Origin: Nitrospirota bacterium
Lineage (GTDB): Bacteria > Nitrospirota > Nitrospiria > Nitrospirales > Nitrospiraceae
NCBI GenBank assembly: GCA_030684575.1
Contig: JAUXVD010000003.1
Coordinates: 124,001-188,000, forward strand
Direction of reading: 5' to 3'
DNA length: 64,000 nt
This document shows, piece after piece, positions 62,669 to 64,000 of the stretch (the stretch's first letter is position 1; each line of letters opens with the position of its first letter). A program made the translations under genes and the position numbers. The notes beneath the pieces were generated by a model, which ran no database searches, was not told where the DNA came from, and worked only from the letters and a program-made list of their open reading frames with translations.

Positions 62669-63118
62669 ATGACACTCGTACGGTGGGATCCGTTTCATGA
62701 ACTTGAAGAGATGTCGAATCGGTTACATCGAATGTACAGCCGTCCGGCTCCGCCGCAGACGAACGGCAAGGAAGCGATCGTCGTCGCCGACTGGGCGCCA
62801 TCCGTGGATGTCAGCGAAACGGACGGAGCGTACCAGATCAAGGCGGAGATTCCTGACGTGAAGAAAGAGGATGTGAAGGTGACGCTGGAAGATGGTGTGC
62901 TCACCATCCAGGGCGAGCGCAAGTTTGAAAAAGAAGAGCAGGGAAAGAAATACCATCGGGTCGAGCGGTCCTACGGGAGTTTCGTTCGCAGCTTTACCTT
63001 GCCCGATCTCGTCGATGAGGCGAAGGTAAAGGCCGAGTTCAAGGACGGCCTCTTGAACCTCACGCTGCCGAAGTCCGAAAAGATTAAGCCGAAAGCGATT
63101 GAGGTTACGGTCGGCTAA
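62669..63118 (+). CDS. Small heat-shock protein Hsp20
   Basis: This 149-residue chaperone starts at ATG 62669 (GGGAGG upstream); residues 1-40 form the N-terminal arm (MTLVRWDPFHELEEMSNRLHRM). The alpha-crystallin domain follows (about residues 47-135) with WAPSVDVSETDGAYQIKAEIPDVKKEDVKVTLEDGVLTIQGERK and the conserved GVLTI and DGLLNLTLPK segments. The tail has the I-x-I/V motif (KPKAIEV). It binds denatured proteins. A strong intrinsic terminator follows at 63146-63173. The upstream stem-loop may be a thermosensor, but this is unproven. Confidence 0.92.
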   Translation: MTLVRWDPFHELEEMSNRLHRMYSRPAPPQTNGKEAIVVADWAPSVDVSETDGAYQIKAEIPDVKKEDVKVTLEDGVLTIQGERKFEKEEQGKKYHRVERSYGSFVRSFTLPDLVDEAKVKAEFKDGLLNLTLPKSEKIKPKAIEVTVG

Positions 63119-63145
63119 TCGGTCCCCATCCCTTCCGGCTGGAAT

Positions 63146-63173
63146 AGAGGCCCGCTTCGGCGGGCCTCTTCTT
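63146..63173 (+). terminator. Intrinsic terminator of hsp20
   Basis: AGAGGCCCGC and GCGGGCCTCT form a perfect 10-bp GC-rich stem with a TTCG tetraloop, followed by TCTTTT. This is a classical rho-independent terminator, 28 bp after the hsp20 stop. Confidence 0.9.
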
Positions 63174-63238
63174 TTGGCTGACGACTCTCACCATTCCCAA
63201 GGACGGCTAGAAAAGTCGTTGCAGGTGGAATACCTTGA

Positions 63239-63358
63239 GGAGGCTCAAAAAGGCTGTTCAGCAAGGCCGCAGACGATGAATGCACCGAAGGCGTAGCCCC
63301 TGGCTACGTTGAGGATGCATTCGAGTCGAGAGCGCAGCTGACGGACTTTTTCAGCGTC
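63239..63358. repeat. Palindromic repeat element, copy B
   Basis: This ~120-bp element is related to copy A at 11060-11182 (in the opposite orientation) and sits between hsp20 and fumC. The ends are conserved: CTCAAAAAGGCTGTTCAGCA on one side and the complement of CTGAAAAAGTCCGTCAGC on the other. Inside, GAATGCA (63278-63284) pairs with TGCATTC (63316-63322), and CGTAGCC (63292-63298) with GGCTACG (63302-63308). The stem sequences differ from copy A but keep pairing, so the fold is under selection. Confidence 0.75.
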
Positions 63359-63451
63359 CGCTCGATCGACCAACGCCCTTGTGCAAGCAGGTAGCCAACG
63401 TTTATCATGTCGCCCGCGGCAGTTGAGAACACTTACAACGGAGTAGGACGC

Positions 63452-64000
63452 ATGAAGAAAATAGCGGCAGCGACTCAATCATTACCTGCGACGAGAATGG
63501 AACGCGATACCATGGGCGAACTGGCTGTGCCGGCCACGGCCTATTATGGTGTCCAGACCGCCCGCGCCATTGAGAACTTCCCGATCAGCTCGTTACGATT
63601 TCCCCGCGCCATGATCCGGGCCATGGGCATGGTCAAGCGCGCTGCCGCGACGGTCAATCAGTCGCTGGGGCTCCTCGACAAAAAACCGGCAGATGCGATC
63701 AAGCTGGCCGCAACTGAAGTCGTCGACGGGAAGCTCGATGCCGAGTTCCCCGTCGACATTTTCCAGACCGGCTCAGGCACCTCGACGAACATGAACACCA
63801 ACGAGGTGATCTCCAATCGTGCCACCGAGCTGTTAGGCGGAGCCAGAGGCAGTAAGTTGGTACATCCCAACGATCACGTCAATCTGGGCCAATCCAGCAA
63901 CGACGTGATTCCCACGGCCATTCACATTGCCGCCGGGGAGATGATGCAGCAGCAGCTCATTCCCGCACTCACCCGTTTACAGAAATCGCTCGCGCGCAAA
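63452..64000 (+). CDS. fumC: Class II fumarase, N-terminal part (cut by window end)
   Basis: The frame opens at ATG 63452 (GGAGTAGGA upstream) and runs off the window; 183 codons are visible. It matches Fum[49 protein letters not shown], and [21 protein letters not shown]. The signature GSSxMPxKxN lies beyond the edge. It interconverts fumarate and malate in the TCA cycle. Aspartase is related, but the N-terminal segments fit fumarase better. A slightly long N-terminus (about 15 residues before MERD) is visible. Confidence 0.9.
   Translation, partial: MKKIAAATQSLPATRMERDTMGELAVPATAYYGVQTARAIENFPISSLRFPRAMIRAMGMVKRAAATVNQSLGLLDKKPADAIKLAATEVVDGKLDAEFPVDIFQTGSGTSTNMNTNEVISNRATELLGGARGSKLVHPNDHVNLGQSSNDVIPTAIHIAAGEMMQQQLIPALTRLQKSLARK

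Overview
The window is a single bacterial chromosome segment with moderately high GC content (high fifties percent by eye). Its gene content fits a diderm bacterium of the Nitrospirota, most likely a Nitrospira-like nitrifier. This is inferred from a PEP-CTERM-type exopolysaccharide (EPS) locus, a complete Pst phosphate system with a phosphate porin, a type II secretion (T2SS) operon, a GlrK/QseG/GlrR-like two-component system and TCA-cycle genes. No ammonia- or nitrite-oxidation gene lies here, so the assignment stays an inference. There is no rRNA, CRISPR array, prophage or transposase; one tRNA gene is present.

Layout: 1-484 is the end of a membrane protein. 633-4382 is an overlapping operon of sensor kinase, lipoprotein and sigma54-activator response regulator. 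4531-4605 is tRNA-Thr on the minus strand. 5349-7456 holds small proteins, including a Pho-box-preceded operon with a CBS-domain protein and PsiE. 7653-12314 (minus) is pstS-pstC-pstA-pstB-phoU. 12547-15975 (minus) is a second phosphate operon: a phosphate-type porin, a second PstS-like protein and a lipoprotein. 16187-26628 (minus) is a T2SS operon, gspC-E-F-G-H-I-J-N-L-M-K, with no gspD.

26820-52348 (plus) is a large EPS locus. It covers GDP-L-fucose synthesis (gmd, fcl), a flippase, three glycosyltransferases, a beta-helix carbohydrate-active protein, an O-antigen-ligase-like polymerase, a WecG-type transferase, a PEP-CTERM-like secreted protein and a lipid-carrier sugar-phosphate transferase. 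It ends with the export group: PrsT-like TPR lipoprotein, Wza-like exporter, outer-membrane barrel, Wzz-like chain-length protein, CpsD-like ATPase and an ExeA-like ATPase. No exosortase gene is in the window. Several non-coding stretches of 0.3-1.05 kb interrupt this locus.

52370-64000 is mostly housekeeping: a 1228-residue DUF255/aldo-keto reductase fusion, a 32-residue secreted peptide, malic enzyme, a J-domain-like protein, RNase D, an ArsC-family protein, citrate synthase, Hsp20 and the start of class II fumarase.

The strongest unexplained signals are: (1) an 11-bp-periodic triple repeat with invariant TNAC upstream of three phosphate-related operons, a likely Pho box for this lineage; (2) two copies, 52 kb apart, of a ~120-bp palindromic repeat whose stems differ by compensatory changes; (3) the DUF255/AKR fusion; (4) the T2SS operon without its secretin; (5) two tiny genes with strong ribosome-binding sites (41 and 32 codons); (6) a near-consensus sigma54 promoter before a TPR gene that is a paralogue of the tail of the EPS ATPase.
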